5,409 nt of DNA from Chloroflexota bacterium (lineage in GTDB: Bacteria > Chloroflexota > Limnocylindria > Limnocylindrales > CSP1-4), in the NCBI GenBank assembly GCA_021786915.1, contig JAJYMP010000588.1:1-5409 (forward strand). Direction: 5' to 3'. How positions within the stretch are numbered: the first letter of the stretch is position 1; every line of letters begins with the position of its first letter. Of this stretch, positions 1-5,020 are shown one piece after another. Under the pieces are notes generated by a model that saw only the letters and a list, made by a program, of their open reading frames with translations, searched no databases and had not been told where the DNA came from. A program made the position numbers and the translations under genes.

Positions 1-218
1 GGAACGTACGAGACCGACCCGAGCACCTCGCCACTCTCCCCGTCCACTGCCACCAGCACCGGGCAGACACGCGCCCGTCCGCGCGCGTCGAGGACCTCCC
101 CGAGGTACTCGCCCTCGTCGGCGCTCGGACCGCCGTGCGCCCGGTACGCCTCGACCACGATGCGGCCGGCGGCGTCGAGCTCGTCGGGGAGCGCCTCGCG
201 GACCGTGAAGGCGCTCAC
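1..218 (-). CDS. GNAT family N-acetyltransferase, N-terminal part (runs off left edge)
   Basis: The first 72 codons of a minus-strand gene that continues beyond the window. The product begins (M)SAFTVREALPDELDAAGRI, then VVEAYRAH, and reaches VCPVLVAVDGE and GEVLGSVSYV. This is the usual start of a GCN5-related acetyltransferase: beta1 (TVREA), a long helix alpha1 (PDELDAAGRIVVEAY), then beta2 and beta3 (PVLVAVDGESGEVLGSVSYV). The family transfers an acetyl group from acetyl-CoA to an amine; the acetyl-CoA binding loop (R/Q-x-x-G-x-G/A) would lie beyond the edge, so activity and substrate cannot be judged. The start is GTG at 218-216, sharing GTGA with the stop of the DUF255 gene, which points to translational coupling in one operon. 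Codon use matches the neighbours. The family call rests on pattern recognition of a fragment. Confidence 0.8.
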   Translation of the reverse strand, partial: MSAFTVREALPDELDAAGRIVVEAYRAHGGPSADEGEYLGEVLDARGRARVCPVLVAVDGESGEVLGSVSYV

Positions 219-2308
219 GTGCCCACCAGCAGCGCCTCGAGCGCCTCGGGCTCGTGGACCGGCTGGCGGCAGGCGAAGTCGCGGCAGACGAACGCCGTGG
301 AGCGGCCGCGGAGGGCGAACTTGCCGCGCAGCAGCGGGACCGATGAGGCGTTGCCCGCCGCGGTCACCGCGAGGACGCGGAACGGGCCGTAGGAGCGCGA
401 GGCGACCCGGACGAGCGGGTCGGCGGCATCGACCCCGCCCCTGACGATCGCCACCTCGACGATCCCCCGGTGGGCCACCTCCAGGGCGCACAGCCACTGG
501 GCGAACGACGTCGGATAGCGGGCGAGGTACGGGCCGACGCCGGCCAGCGCTCGCTCTGCCGCCGCTCGATAGCGCGGTTCGCCGGTGAGCGCGGCCAGGC
601 GGAGCAGGACGGTCGTGGCCATGGCGCCGCCGGACGGCACCGCGTTGTCCTGGAGGTCGCGCGGCCTGATCACCAGTCCCTCGGCGTCGGCGGCCGTGTC
701 GTGGAAGCCGCCCCCCGGATCCGCGAACCGGGCCAGGATCCCCTCGGCGAGCGCCACGGACTCCGTGTACCAGCGCTCGTCGGCGGTGGCCTCGTACAGG
801 GCGAGCAGTCCGTCGGCGAGGTCGGCGTGGTCCTCGAGGACGCCCGCTGCGGTGGCCCGGCCGTCCTTCCACGAGCGCCGCAGGCGTCCTGCCCCCACGC
901 GCAGCCCGGCCAGCACGTCTTCGGCGGCTGAGATTGCCGCCGCCCGGTAGGACGCAGCGCGGTCCGCGAGCGCGGGCACGTCCGCCTGGAGCGCCCGCGA
1001 GGCCTCTGCCAGCGCCGCGATCGCCAGGCCGTTCCAGGCGGCGAGCACCTTGTCGTCGCGAGCGGGCTGGGCTCGGGCGCACCGAACCTCGAACAAGGCG
1101 GCCCGGGCGGCCGCCAGCCGATCCGGCACCTTGGCCGGCGCGAGGCCGAAGCGGTCCGCCAGCTCGGCGTCGCCACGGACGCGAGACAGGATGGTGACGC
1201 CCTCCCAGTTGCCCGTGTCCGTGACGCCGTACGCCGCCTCGAACAGCGGCGCGTCGTCGCCCAGCACCTCGCGCACCTCGCCGGACAGCCACGTGAACGT
1301 GGCGCCCTCGACGCCATCGGTGTCGGCATCGAGGCTCGCCGCGAACCCCCCGCCGGGCGTCCGGAGGTCGCGGAGGAGGAAGTCGAGCGCACCGATCGCG
1401 ACATCGAGGTGACGCTGGTCACGGGTCAGCTGCCAGGCGTGGAGGTAGACGCGGGCAAGCTGGGCGTTGTCGTAGAGCATCTGCTCGAAGTGGGGCACGA
1501 GCCAGCGGGCGTCGGTCGCGTAGCGGTGGAACCCGCCGCCGAGCTGGTCGCGGACGCCGCCGTCCGCCATGCGGTCGAGCGTCCGGCGTGCGGTCGCGAG
1601 CGCCCGCGGGTCGCCCGTCGCGAGGTGCCGGCGGAGGAGGAACTCGATCGTCATCGGCTGCGGGAACTTGGGCGCGCGGCCCCAGCCGCCGTTGACCTCG
1701 TCGTGCGATTCCTCCAGCGCCGCGGCGGCCTCGGCCAGCACCTCGACCGGCGGCAGCGACCCTGCCGCGTCGCCCATGCCCCCGATCTCGGCCAGCGACG
1801 CCACGACCGCCCTGCCCGTCTCCTCCACGGCACCGCGACGGTTGGCCCATGCCTCCCGCACGCCCGCCAGCACCTGTCCGAAGCCCGGCATTCCCTGGCG
1901 GGGTGCCGGGGGGAAGTACGTGCCGCCGAAGAACGGGCGCCCGTCGGGCGCGAGGAACACCGACAGCGGCCAGCCGCCCTGCCCGGTCATCGCCTGCACC
2001 GCGGCCATGTACACGTTGTCGAGGTCGGGACGCTCCTCGCGGTCCACCTTGACCGGGACGAAGTGCGCGTTGAGGTACGCGGCGAGCGCCTCGTCCTCGA
2101 ACGTCTCGCGCTCCATCACGTGGCACCAGTGGCAGGCCGCGTAGCCGATCGAGAGGAAGATCGGCCGGTCGAGCTCGGTGGCGCGGGCGAGCGCCTCGGG
2201 GCCCCAGGGGTACCAGTCGACCGGGTTGCAGGCGTGCATGAGCAGGTACGGGCTGGTCTCGCCAGCCAGGCGGTTCGAGCGCGCCGGGGAATCGTCCGCG
2301 TCGGCCAT
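215..2308 (-). CDS. DUF255 protein: thioredoxin-like domain plus six-hairpin domain (YyaL/SPATA20 family)
   Basis: A complete 697-residue protein, close to the usual length of this family. Residues 13-170 form the thioredoxin-like DUF255 domain: SPYLLMHACNPVDWYPWG near 19-36, the CHWC redox motif at C59-C62, KVDREERPD near 88-95, and GGWPLSVFL plus FGGTYFPP near 111-133. Residues about 190-600 resemble an (alpha/alpha)6 six-hairpin glycosidase-like domain, with APKFPQP (212-218), LGGGFHRYATDARWLVPHF (256-274), MLYDNAQL, DDKVLAAWNGL (418-428), LEDHADL (491-497) and RPRDLQDNAVPSG (548-560). A conserved Cys pair, C675 and C680, lies near the C-terminus. The family usually has Gln where LLMHA has Met, a mild oddity. 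Relatives include B. subtilis YyaL and human SPATA20; their biochemical role is not settled, so a thiol-redox or chaperone-like role is only suggested by CHWC. No signal peptide is seen, so it is probably cytoplasmic. The ATG at 2308 was preferred over upstream extensions because homology starts just after it and a -10 box sits 7 nt upstream. It leads an operon with the GNAT gene. Confidence 0.95.
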   Translation of the reverse strand: MADADDSPARSNRLAGETSPYLLMHACNPVDWYPWGPEALARATELDRPIFLSIGYAACHWCHVMERETFEDEALAAYLNAHFVPVKVDREERPDLDNVYMAAVQAMTGQGGWPLSVFLAPDGRPFFGGTYFPPAPRQGMPGFGQVLAGVREAWANRRGAVEETGRAVVASLAEIGGMGDAAGSLPPVEVLAEAAAALEESHDEVNGGWGRAPKFPQPMTIEFLLRRHLATGDPRALATARRTLDRMADGGVRDQLGGGFHRYATDARWLVPHFEQMLYDNAQLARVYLHAWQLTRDQRHLDVAIGALDFLLRDLRTPGGGFAASLDADTDGVEGATFTWLSGEVREVLGDDAPLFEAAYGVTDTGNWEGVTILSRVRGDAELADRFGLAPAKVPDRLAAARAALFEVRCARAQPARDDKVLAAWNGLAIAALAEASRALQADVPALADRAASYRAAAISAAEDVLAGLRVGAGRLRRSWKDGRATAAGVLEDHADLADGLLALYEATADERWYTESVALAEGILARFADPGGGFHDTAADAEGLVIRPRDLQDNAVPSGGAMATTVLLRLAALTGEPRYRAAAERALAGVGPYLARYPTSFAQWLCALEVAHRGIVEVAIVRGGVDAADPLVRVASRSYGPFRVLAVTAAGNASSVPLLRGKFALRGRSTAFVCRDFACRQPVHEPEALEALLVGT

Positions 2309-2315
2309 GCCTGCG

Positions 2316-2321
2316 ATGGTA
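2316..2321 (-). promoter_or_regulatory. Predicted -10 box (TACCAT) of the DUF255 gene, leaderless start
   Basis: On the minus strand TACCAT matches the TAnnnT pattern of high-GC bacterial -10 boxes. Seven bases (CGCAGGC) separate it from the ATG at 2308, so transcription would start at or one base before the start codon. No Shine-Dalgarno sequence precedes the ATG, which agrees with a leaderless mRNA. No recognisable -35 box. Sequence-based prediction only. Confidence 0.45.
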
Positions 2322-2334
2322 GCGCCGCAGGGCG

Positions 2335-2354
2335 GCGGCGCCGTCGCGGCGCCG
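2335..2354. repeat. Tandem 9-bp palindromic repeat GCGGCGCCG x2 between divergent genes
   Basis: GCGGCGCCG occurs at 2335-2343 and again at 2346-2354, start to start 11 bp, or about one helical turn. Each copy contains the perfect palindrome CGGCGCCG. It sits upstream of both predicted -10 boxes, where an operator serving both divergent genes would be placed. The core is made only of G and C, so chance in such GC-rich DNA is a real alternative. Confidence 0.35.
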
Positions 2355-2357
2355 CGG

Positions 2358-2363
2358 TAGGCT
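2358..2363 (+). promoter_or_regulatory. Predicted -10 box (TAGGCT) of the papain-like gene, leaderless start
   Basis: TAGGCT fits TAnnnT and lies exactly six bases (GGGCGC) before the GTG at 2370, so the first transcribed base would be the G of the start codon. There is no Shine-Dalgarno sequence. The same hexamer occurs upstream of the 74-aa zinc-ribbon gene on the minus strand (3466-3471). No -35 match is visible. Prediction only. Confidence 0.45.
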
Positions 2364-2369
2364 GGGCGC

Positions 2370-3155
2370 GTGATCGAGCGTGTCGTGCCCGGGTTCCTCC
2401 CCAGCGTCCACGGGCTCCACTTCGCCAACGCGTTCCCTGCCGGGCCGACCCTGCGCCTCGGACGGATCGACCCGCGCGTCGTCGGCATCGGCGACGCGTC
2501 GTCGGGACTGTGCGGCGGGATGGCGCTGACGGCGCGCGACCTGTGGGCGGCCGGCGTCCCGGCCCCGGAGGGGGCCCAGCCCCCGGCGAACGGCAGCCGC
2601 AGGTTCCGGGCCCTGGTCCGGCGCCAGGTGCAGTCGCTCGACTGGCTGCGCGTCCCGCTCCGATACGCGATGCTGGCGCTGCTCCACGCGGAGGCACCGT
2701 CGGCCCTGCCCGGGCTTCGGCCCGAGGGCGCCCGCAGGCCGATCCTGCGACGCGGCCCCGTGCGCGTGCCGACGCTCCGTCGCGAATGGCCGCGCGTGCG
2801 CGCCTCGCTCGACGCCGGCCGACCCTGCCTCCTCGAGCTGATCCGCGTCGGCGGGCTCGCGCCAGCGTCGCTGGCCCGGAACCACCAGGTGCTCGCCTGG
2901 GCCTACACGGCCGACGAGGCGTGCTGCGCCGAGCCGGCCGCGCTCGAGGCGCGGGGCGGGGCGATCCGCCTCCGCGTCTACGACCCGAACCACCCGGGGG
3001 ACGACGGCGTCGCGCTGGACCTGGCGATCGCCCCCGACGACGGGCGCCGAACCTTCGCCGAGCGCATCACGCTCCGCCAGACCACGGGCGAGCCGCTGCT
3101 GGGCTTCTTCCGCGGGCCCCGCCTCCCGAACGCGCCGGTCGACGCCTGGCAGTGA
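2370..3155 (+). CDS. Uncharacterised papain-like (C39-like) cysteine hydrolase candidate
   Basis: A 261-residue protein, the only plus-strand gene of the window. It begins MIERVVPGFLPSVHGLHFAN, then FPAGPTLRL, and I recognise it as a recurring unnamed family of high-GC bacteria rather than one with an assigned function. Three motifs have the order and spacing of a papain-fold triad: C48 in GDASSGLCGGM at the start of a helix, H172 in NHQVLAWAY on a predicted strand, and D205 or N207 in RVYDPNHPGDD on the next strand. The stretch 84-107 (RRQVQSLDWLRVPLRYAMLALL) is probably helical. A strand (PCLLELIRVGG, 152-162) precedes the His, as in C39-like folds. No signal peptide or membrane segment is seen, so it is likely cytoplasmic. 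Peptidase activity is inference; deamidase, transglutaminase-like or non-enzymatic roles are possible. The GTG start is supported by family-like sequence from the first residues and by the -10 box 6 nt upstream. It is divergent from the DUF255 gene, and its stop faces the zinc-ribbon gene 22 bp away. Confidence 0.85.
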   Translation: MIERVVPGFLPSVHGLHFANAFPAGPTLRLGRIDPRVVGIGDASSGLCGGMALTARDLWAAGVPAPEGAQPPANGSRRFRALVRRQVQSLDWLRVPLRYAMLALLHAEAPSALPGLRPEGARRPILRRGPVRVPTLRREWPRVRASLDAGRPCLLELIRVGGLAPASLARNHQVLAWAYTADEACCAEPAALEARGGAIRLRVYDPNHPGDDGVALDLAIAPDDGRRTFAERITLRQTTGEPLLGFFRGPRLPNAPVDAWQ

Positions 3156-3177
3156 CGCGGCGACGCCGGGCCCTCGC

Positions 3178-3402
3178 CTATCCGTTCGGGGGCAGGCGCA
3201 GGTCCACCTGGCCGCAGCCCGCGCAGTAGCGGAGATCGAGCGGCACCTTCCGCTCGCCAAGCTCGCCCAGCTCGCCGATGAGGAGCTTGATCGTGCCGCC
3301 GGTGCCTCCGGTGCGGAACTCGACCACGCCCCAGTCTGAGAGCGGGCCACCGCAGCGCAGGCACGGGTCGCTCGTGACAGGGTCCACGTCGGACTTGGCC
3401 AT
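3178..3402 (-). CDS. Small zinc-ribbon protein, 74 aa
   Basis: A 74-residue hypothetical protein with two CxxC knuckles: C14-x-x-C17 (DPCLRCGG) and C60-x-x-C63 (YCAGCGQVDLRL). This is a typical four-cysteine zinc ribbon with a 42-residue insert. The insert holds a beta hairpin-like segment (WGVVEFRTGGTGGTIKLL) and an acidic stretch, IGELGELGERKVPLDLRY. Comparable small proteins are common in Actinomycetota and Chloroflexota, without known function; metal binding is inferred, and nucleic-acid or protein binding cannot be told apart. The ATG at 3402 was chosen over an upstream in-frame TTG at 3417 because the purine run GAGGGGAGAGG sits just before it and would overlap the longer start. It converges on the papain-like gene. 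A TAGGCT -10 box lies about 65 bp upstream. Confidence 0.85.
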   Translation of the reverse strand: MAKSDVDPVTSDPCLRCGGPLSDWGVVEFRTGGTGGTIKLLIGELGELGERKVPLDLRYCAGCGQVDLRLPPNG

Positions 3403-3404
3403 GG

Positions 3405-3415
3405 CCTCTCCCCTC
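3405..3415 (-). promoter_or_regulatory. Strong Shine-Dalgarno of the 74-aa zinc-ribbon gene
   Basis: Minus-strand GAGGGGAGAGG ends two bases before the ATG at 3402; its GGGGAG core is spaced about 7 nt from the start. It decides the start, since the TTG at 3417 would lie upstream of it. It contrasts with the leaderless-looking starts at 2308 and 2370. Confidence 0.6.
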
Positions 3416-3465
3416 AATCGGCGGTGTGCCTTCCCCGCGGTCGACGAACCGCGCCGTGCCCGGTC

Positions 3466-3471
3466 AGCCTA
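3466..3471 (-). promoter_or_regulatory. Predicted -10 box (TAGGCT) of the 74-aa zinc-ribbon gene
   Basis: On the minus strand TAGGCT, identical to the box before the papain-like gene, would place the transcript start near 3459. That gives a leader of roughly 57 nt containing a 5-bp hairpin (3437-3452) and the Shine-Dalgarno sequence. No clear -35 element. Prediction only. Confidence 0.3.
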
Positions 3472-3639
3472 GGGCGAGGGCCAGGCGGGCGAGGCGACGT
3501 TCGCGCCGCGGATGCCGGAGCTCTGTACCGCGGCCCGGTCGCCGCGCTTCGCGCTCAAGCGGCGCGGGGTGGCGGCCAAGGTCGGGCCGCTCAAGGGCCT
3601 GCGGTGGACCTCGACGGGACTGACGGAGGACGGGGCAGC

Positions 3640-3653
3640 GTCAGCCGCGCCTG
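3640..3653. repeat. 14-bp direct repeat GTCAGCCGCGCCTG, copy 1
   Basis: Identical to 3873-3886; both are followed by TCC, with one extra G in copy 2. The start-to-start distance is 233 bp. The two copies bound the segment holding the AT-rich patch and hairpins. Confidence 0.6.
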
Positions 3654-3753
3654 TCCTTGAGCCGCGCCAGACTCATTCCGGCGCGCCCTCCGCATGCCCG
3701 CGGGTCAGAACCTCGTGCTCGGCCCCTGGCTCATGCTCGTGAATTCGGAATTT

Positions 3754-3846
3754 GAGTCTGAGCTGACTCGTTGGGCGCCGGCTGCGCCCCGGGTGACCAC
3801 GGCTGATGCCCGTGGGACGCGATTTCGACCCTGAGTTGACGCAACT
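3754..3846. repeat. Cluster of three short hairpins in an AT-rich patch
   Basis: The inverted repeats are GAGTC 3754-3758 with GACTC 3765-3769 (6-nt loop), CCACGG 3797-3802 with CCGTGG 3810-3815 (7-nt loop), and AGTTG 3834-3838 with CAACT 3842-3846 (3-nt loop). The first and third also share a degenerate direct repeat, CTGAGCTGACTC (3758-3769) and CTGAGTTGACGC (3831-3842), 73 bp apart. The base composition of the first differs clearly from the surrounding DNA. It may be a structured terminator region or a short inserted element; none of the hairpins has a T-tract. Confidence 0.4.
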
Positions 3847-3872
3847 GCGGGCGTGCCGCTCAGCGGAACCCC

Positions 3873-3886
3873 GTCAGCCGCGCCTG
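3873..3886. repeat. 14-bp direct repeat GTCAGCCGCGCCTG, copy 2, over a stop codon
   Basis: The second copy contains the TGA stop (3876-3874) and the last codons of the 122-aa membrane zinc-ribbon gene on the minus strand. On that strand the shared text is GGAC(C)AGGCGCGGCTGAC, 17 of 18 positions with one indel against copy 1. Confidence 0.6.
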
Positions 3887-4242
3887 GTCCGCTGGGAGCG
3901 CCCGGCACTCGGGCCCGCGGGGACCTCGGCGTCGGGCACTGGCGCCTCCGCCTCCGAACGCCGGGCGCCGCACGAGTAGCAGTAGGTTGTCGTCCGTCCG
4001 TTGCGCGAGTGGCAGCGCTCGCAGAACCACGGCGCCTGCGGCAGGCCGGGCCGACGCTCCAGCATGCGCCGAAGGGCGATCGGCCCGAATTGGCGCCACA
4101 GCTCCGCGAGCTCGTCGGCGTACGCCATGAGGAACCGGCGCAGGCCCACGCCAGCGAGGCCGATGGCGACGCCAATCAGCACCACCGCGATGACGTGCGG
4201 CGTGGACAGGTCGAGGCTGTTCCCGGTGCCGAGCGGCTCCAT
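3874..4242 (-). CDS. Membrane-anchored zinc-ribbon protein, 122 aa
   Basis: An unnamed protein with a readable layout. Residues 1-14 are a short polar N-terminus. Residues 15-33 (PHVIAVVLIGVAIGLAGVG) form one hydrophobic membrane segment followed by RR, which by the positive-inside rule suggests the C-terminal part is cytoplasmic. Residues 38-64 (LMAYADELAELWRQFGPIAL, then RRMLERR) look like an amphipathic helix. A zinc ribbon follows: C74-x-x-C77, then C88-x-x-C91 (FCERCHSR ... YCYSCGARR). The tail from about 95 is low-complexity, Ala/Pro/Glu then Ser/Arg. Function is unknown; a membrane-tethered adaptor is a guess. The start is ATG at 4242, because the frame upstream lacks a good start and reads poorly. 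No Shine-Dalgarno is seen, and a weak CATGCT box 6 nt upstream would again fit a leaderless start. The stop codon lies in a direct repeat. Confidence 0.75.
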   Translation of the reverse strand: MEPLGTGNSLDLSTPHVIAVVLIGVAIGLAGVGLRRFLMAYADELAELWRQFGPIALRRMLERRPGLPQAPWFCERCHSRNGRTTTYCYSCGARRSEAEAPVPDAEVPAGPSAGRSQRTRRG

Positions 4243-4429
4243 GTGGATAGCATGCCCGACGCCGGCGCTTGGCACGCGTGCCGGACGGACCGGTCTCCTC
4301 GACCATGACGACGGCGAGGACGTCTCCCCGCAGCCGCACGCGGTGGGCGCGGGAGACCGTGTGCCACCGGCGGTCCCGGGGGTGAACCGCTGATCGCGAA
4401 CCGGCCCGCCGCCCCCGCGGACCCGCTGG
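4243..4429. other. 187-bp spacer with a possible alternative-pairing hairpin
   Basis: This separates the flavodoxin stop from the membrane zinc-ribbon start. CGGTCTCC (4291-4298) pairs with GGAGACCG (4352-4359); alternatively GTCTCCC (4322-4328) pairs with GGGAGAC (4351-4357). No T-tract follows. A minus frame through 4390-4243 is rich in G/C third positions but has no recognisable product. Confidence 0.35.
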
Positions 4430-4969
4430 TCAGCCCGGAGCGGCCACGTGGTGCCAATGGTGGCGACGGCAGGAAGACGCCTTCCCCTGTGCGCCGAGAC
4501 CCGCCGCGATCTCTGCGGCCCATGTCCGGATCTCGCGCCGGTCCGCCGGCACGAGCGCGGCCACCGGGTCATCGCCGTCGGGCATCCCGACGCTGCCGAA
4601 CGTCGCCACGCCCCGGGCACCGATCGCCCGGCCGACCGTGACGGCGGGGAGCTCGTCGGCCGCCGAGGCCGCTCCGCCCCGACCCGCCCGCCCGCCGATC
4701 GGGCCCGTGCTGTAGAGCCAGACATCACGATCCCGCAGGGCCGCGGCGTGACGCTCCAGGAACCCGCCGCCGTCGGAGGCGCGGCTGGGCACGAACATGC
4801 CGCTGCCGACGACGACCGCCCGGTACTGCGAGATGTCGTCGACATCCTCCTTGGCCCGGCAGTCGACAACGAGCCCGGCCGACCGCAGCACGGACGCGAT
4901 CGCCTCCGCCGTGCCGGCCGTCGACCCGGAGCGGCTGGAGAAGGCGACGAGGACGCGCGTCGGGGTCAT
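4430..4969 (-). CDS. Flavodoxin-domain protein, 179 aa
   Basis: A single-domain flavodoxin-like protein of the Flavodoxin_5 / HemG-like type. The FMN phosphate-binding loop is at residues 11-20 (SSRSGSTAGT) after strand RVLVAF. Strand two is YRAVVVGSGMFVPS (49-62), corresponding to the family's GSAVYMG-type flavin loop. Next come VWLYSTGPIG (83-92), where relatives read SSGP, and GVATFGSVGMPDGD (120-133). It probably binds FMN non-covalently and moves electrons in the cytoplasm; the partner is unknown, and a protoporphyrinogen oxidase role cannot be claimed without haem genes nearby. The last 17 residues (GKASSC, RRHHWHH, VAAPG) extend beyond the usual end, with four His and codons less GC-biased than the rest. 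The ATG at 4969 fits the first strand. An AAGGAG at 4988-4983 precedes it by 13 nt, a long spacing. The upstream gap is palindrome-rich. Confidence 0.9.
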   Translation of the reverse strand: MTPTRVLVAFSSRSGSTAGTAEAIASVLRSAGLVVDCRAKEDVDDISQYRAVVVGSGMFVPSRASDGGGFLERHAAALRDRDVWLYSTGPIGGRAGRGGAASAADELPAVTVGRAIGARGVATFGSVGMPDGDDPVAALVPADRREIRTWAAEIAAGLGAQGKASSCRRHHWHHVAAPG

Positions 4970-4982
4970 TGGGGTGGCAAGG

Positions 4983-4988
4983 CTCCTT
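4983..4988 (-). promoter_or_regulatory. Possible Shine-Dalgarno (AAGGAG) of the flavodoxin gene, long spacer
   Basis: Minus-strand AAGGAG with 13 nt before the ATG at 4969, longer than the usual 5-9. It is part of a CAAGG-AG-CCTTG palindrome (4979-4990). No other in-frame start lies at better spacing. Confidence 0.4.
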
Positions 4989-5020
4989 GGGTGTGCCGGG
5001 ATGGTCGGCTCCAGAGCGAG

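Larger units (their letters stand above)
3403..3873. other. 471-bp gap without a convincing gene; mixed small structures
   Basis: Between the two zinc-ribbon genes no reading frame matches a family I recognise. What is visible: a possible leader of the 74-aa gene at 3403-3460, with a hairpin (GCGGT 3437-3441, ACCGC 3448-3452); the TAGGCT box 3466-3471; and a plus frame open from 3473, with an ATG at 3512, that keeps G/C third positions for roughly 45 codons and ends at 3742. That frame could be a 76-aa gene or a decayed remnant. A 46-aa plus frame at 3694-3834 has AT-ending codons. An unusually AT-rich patch runs 3741-3770, three hairpins lie within 3754-3846, and direct repeat copies start at 3640 and 3873. 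It could be a decayed gene plus an inserted short element. Confidence 0.6.

Noticed and set aside
2309..2488. 60-codon upstream extension of the DUF255 protein to 2488
   Set aside because: It would run through the divergent promoter region and into the papain-like gene. Family homology begins just after the ATG at 2308, and a -10 box sits directly before it.
1409..3350. Very long open frames overlapping the DUF255 gene on both strands, including a 606-codon plus frame and a 643-codon minus frame
   Set aside because: These are shadows of a high-GC gene: Arg/Ala/Pro/Gly-rich, no recognisable domain, and the true frame carries all the DUF255 family motifs.
3770..3776. GTTGGGC, matching the GTTRRRY core of integron attC sites, next to hairpins
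   Set aside because: No RYYYAAC partner at attC spacing, no cassette gene and no integrase in the window; a 7-mer match is expected by chance.
3694..3834. 46-codon plus frame starting MPAGQNLVLGPW
   Set aside because: Its codon choice differs from every real gene here, there is no ribosome site and no family match. It sits in the AT-rich hairpin patch, so it is more likely non-coding.
3860..4339. 159-codon minus frame starting at GTG 4339 (RLRGDVLAVVMVEE...)
   Set aside because: The first 35 codons look coding, but the rest is the shifted shadow of the membrane zinc-ribbon gene and becomes Arg/Ala/His-rich. No family recognised.
4243..4869. Long upstream extension of the 122-aa zinc-ribbon protein
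   Set aside because: The extension is antisense-like low-complexity text overlapping the flavodoxin gene in another frame. The plausible membrane segment and ribbon lie only after the ATG at 4242.
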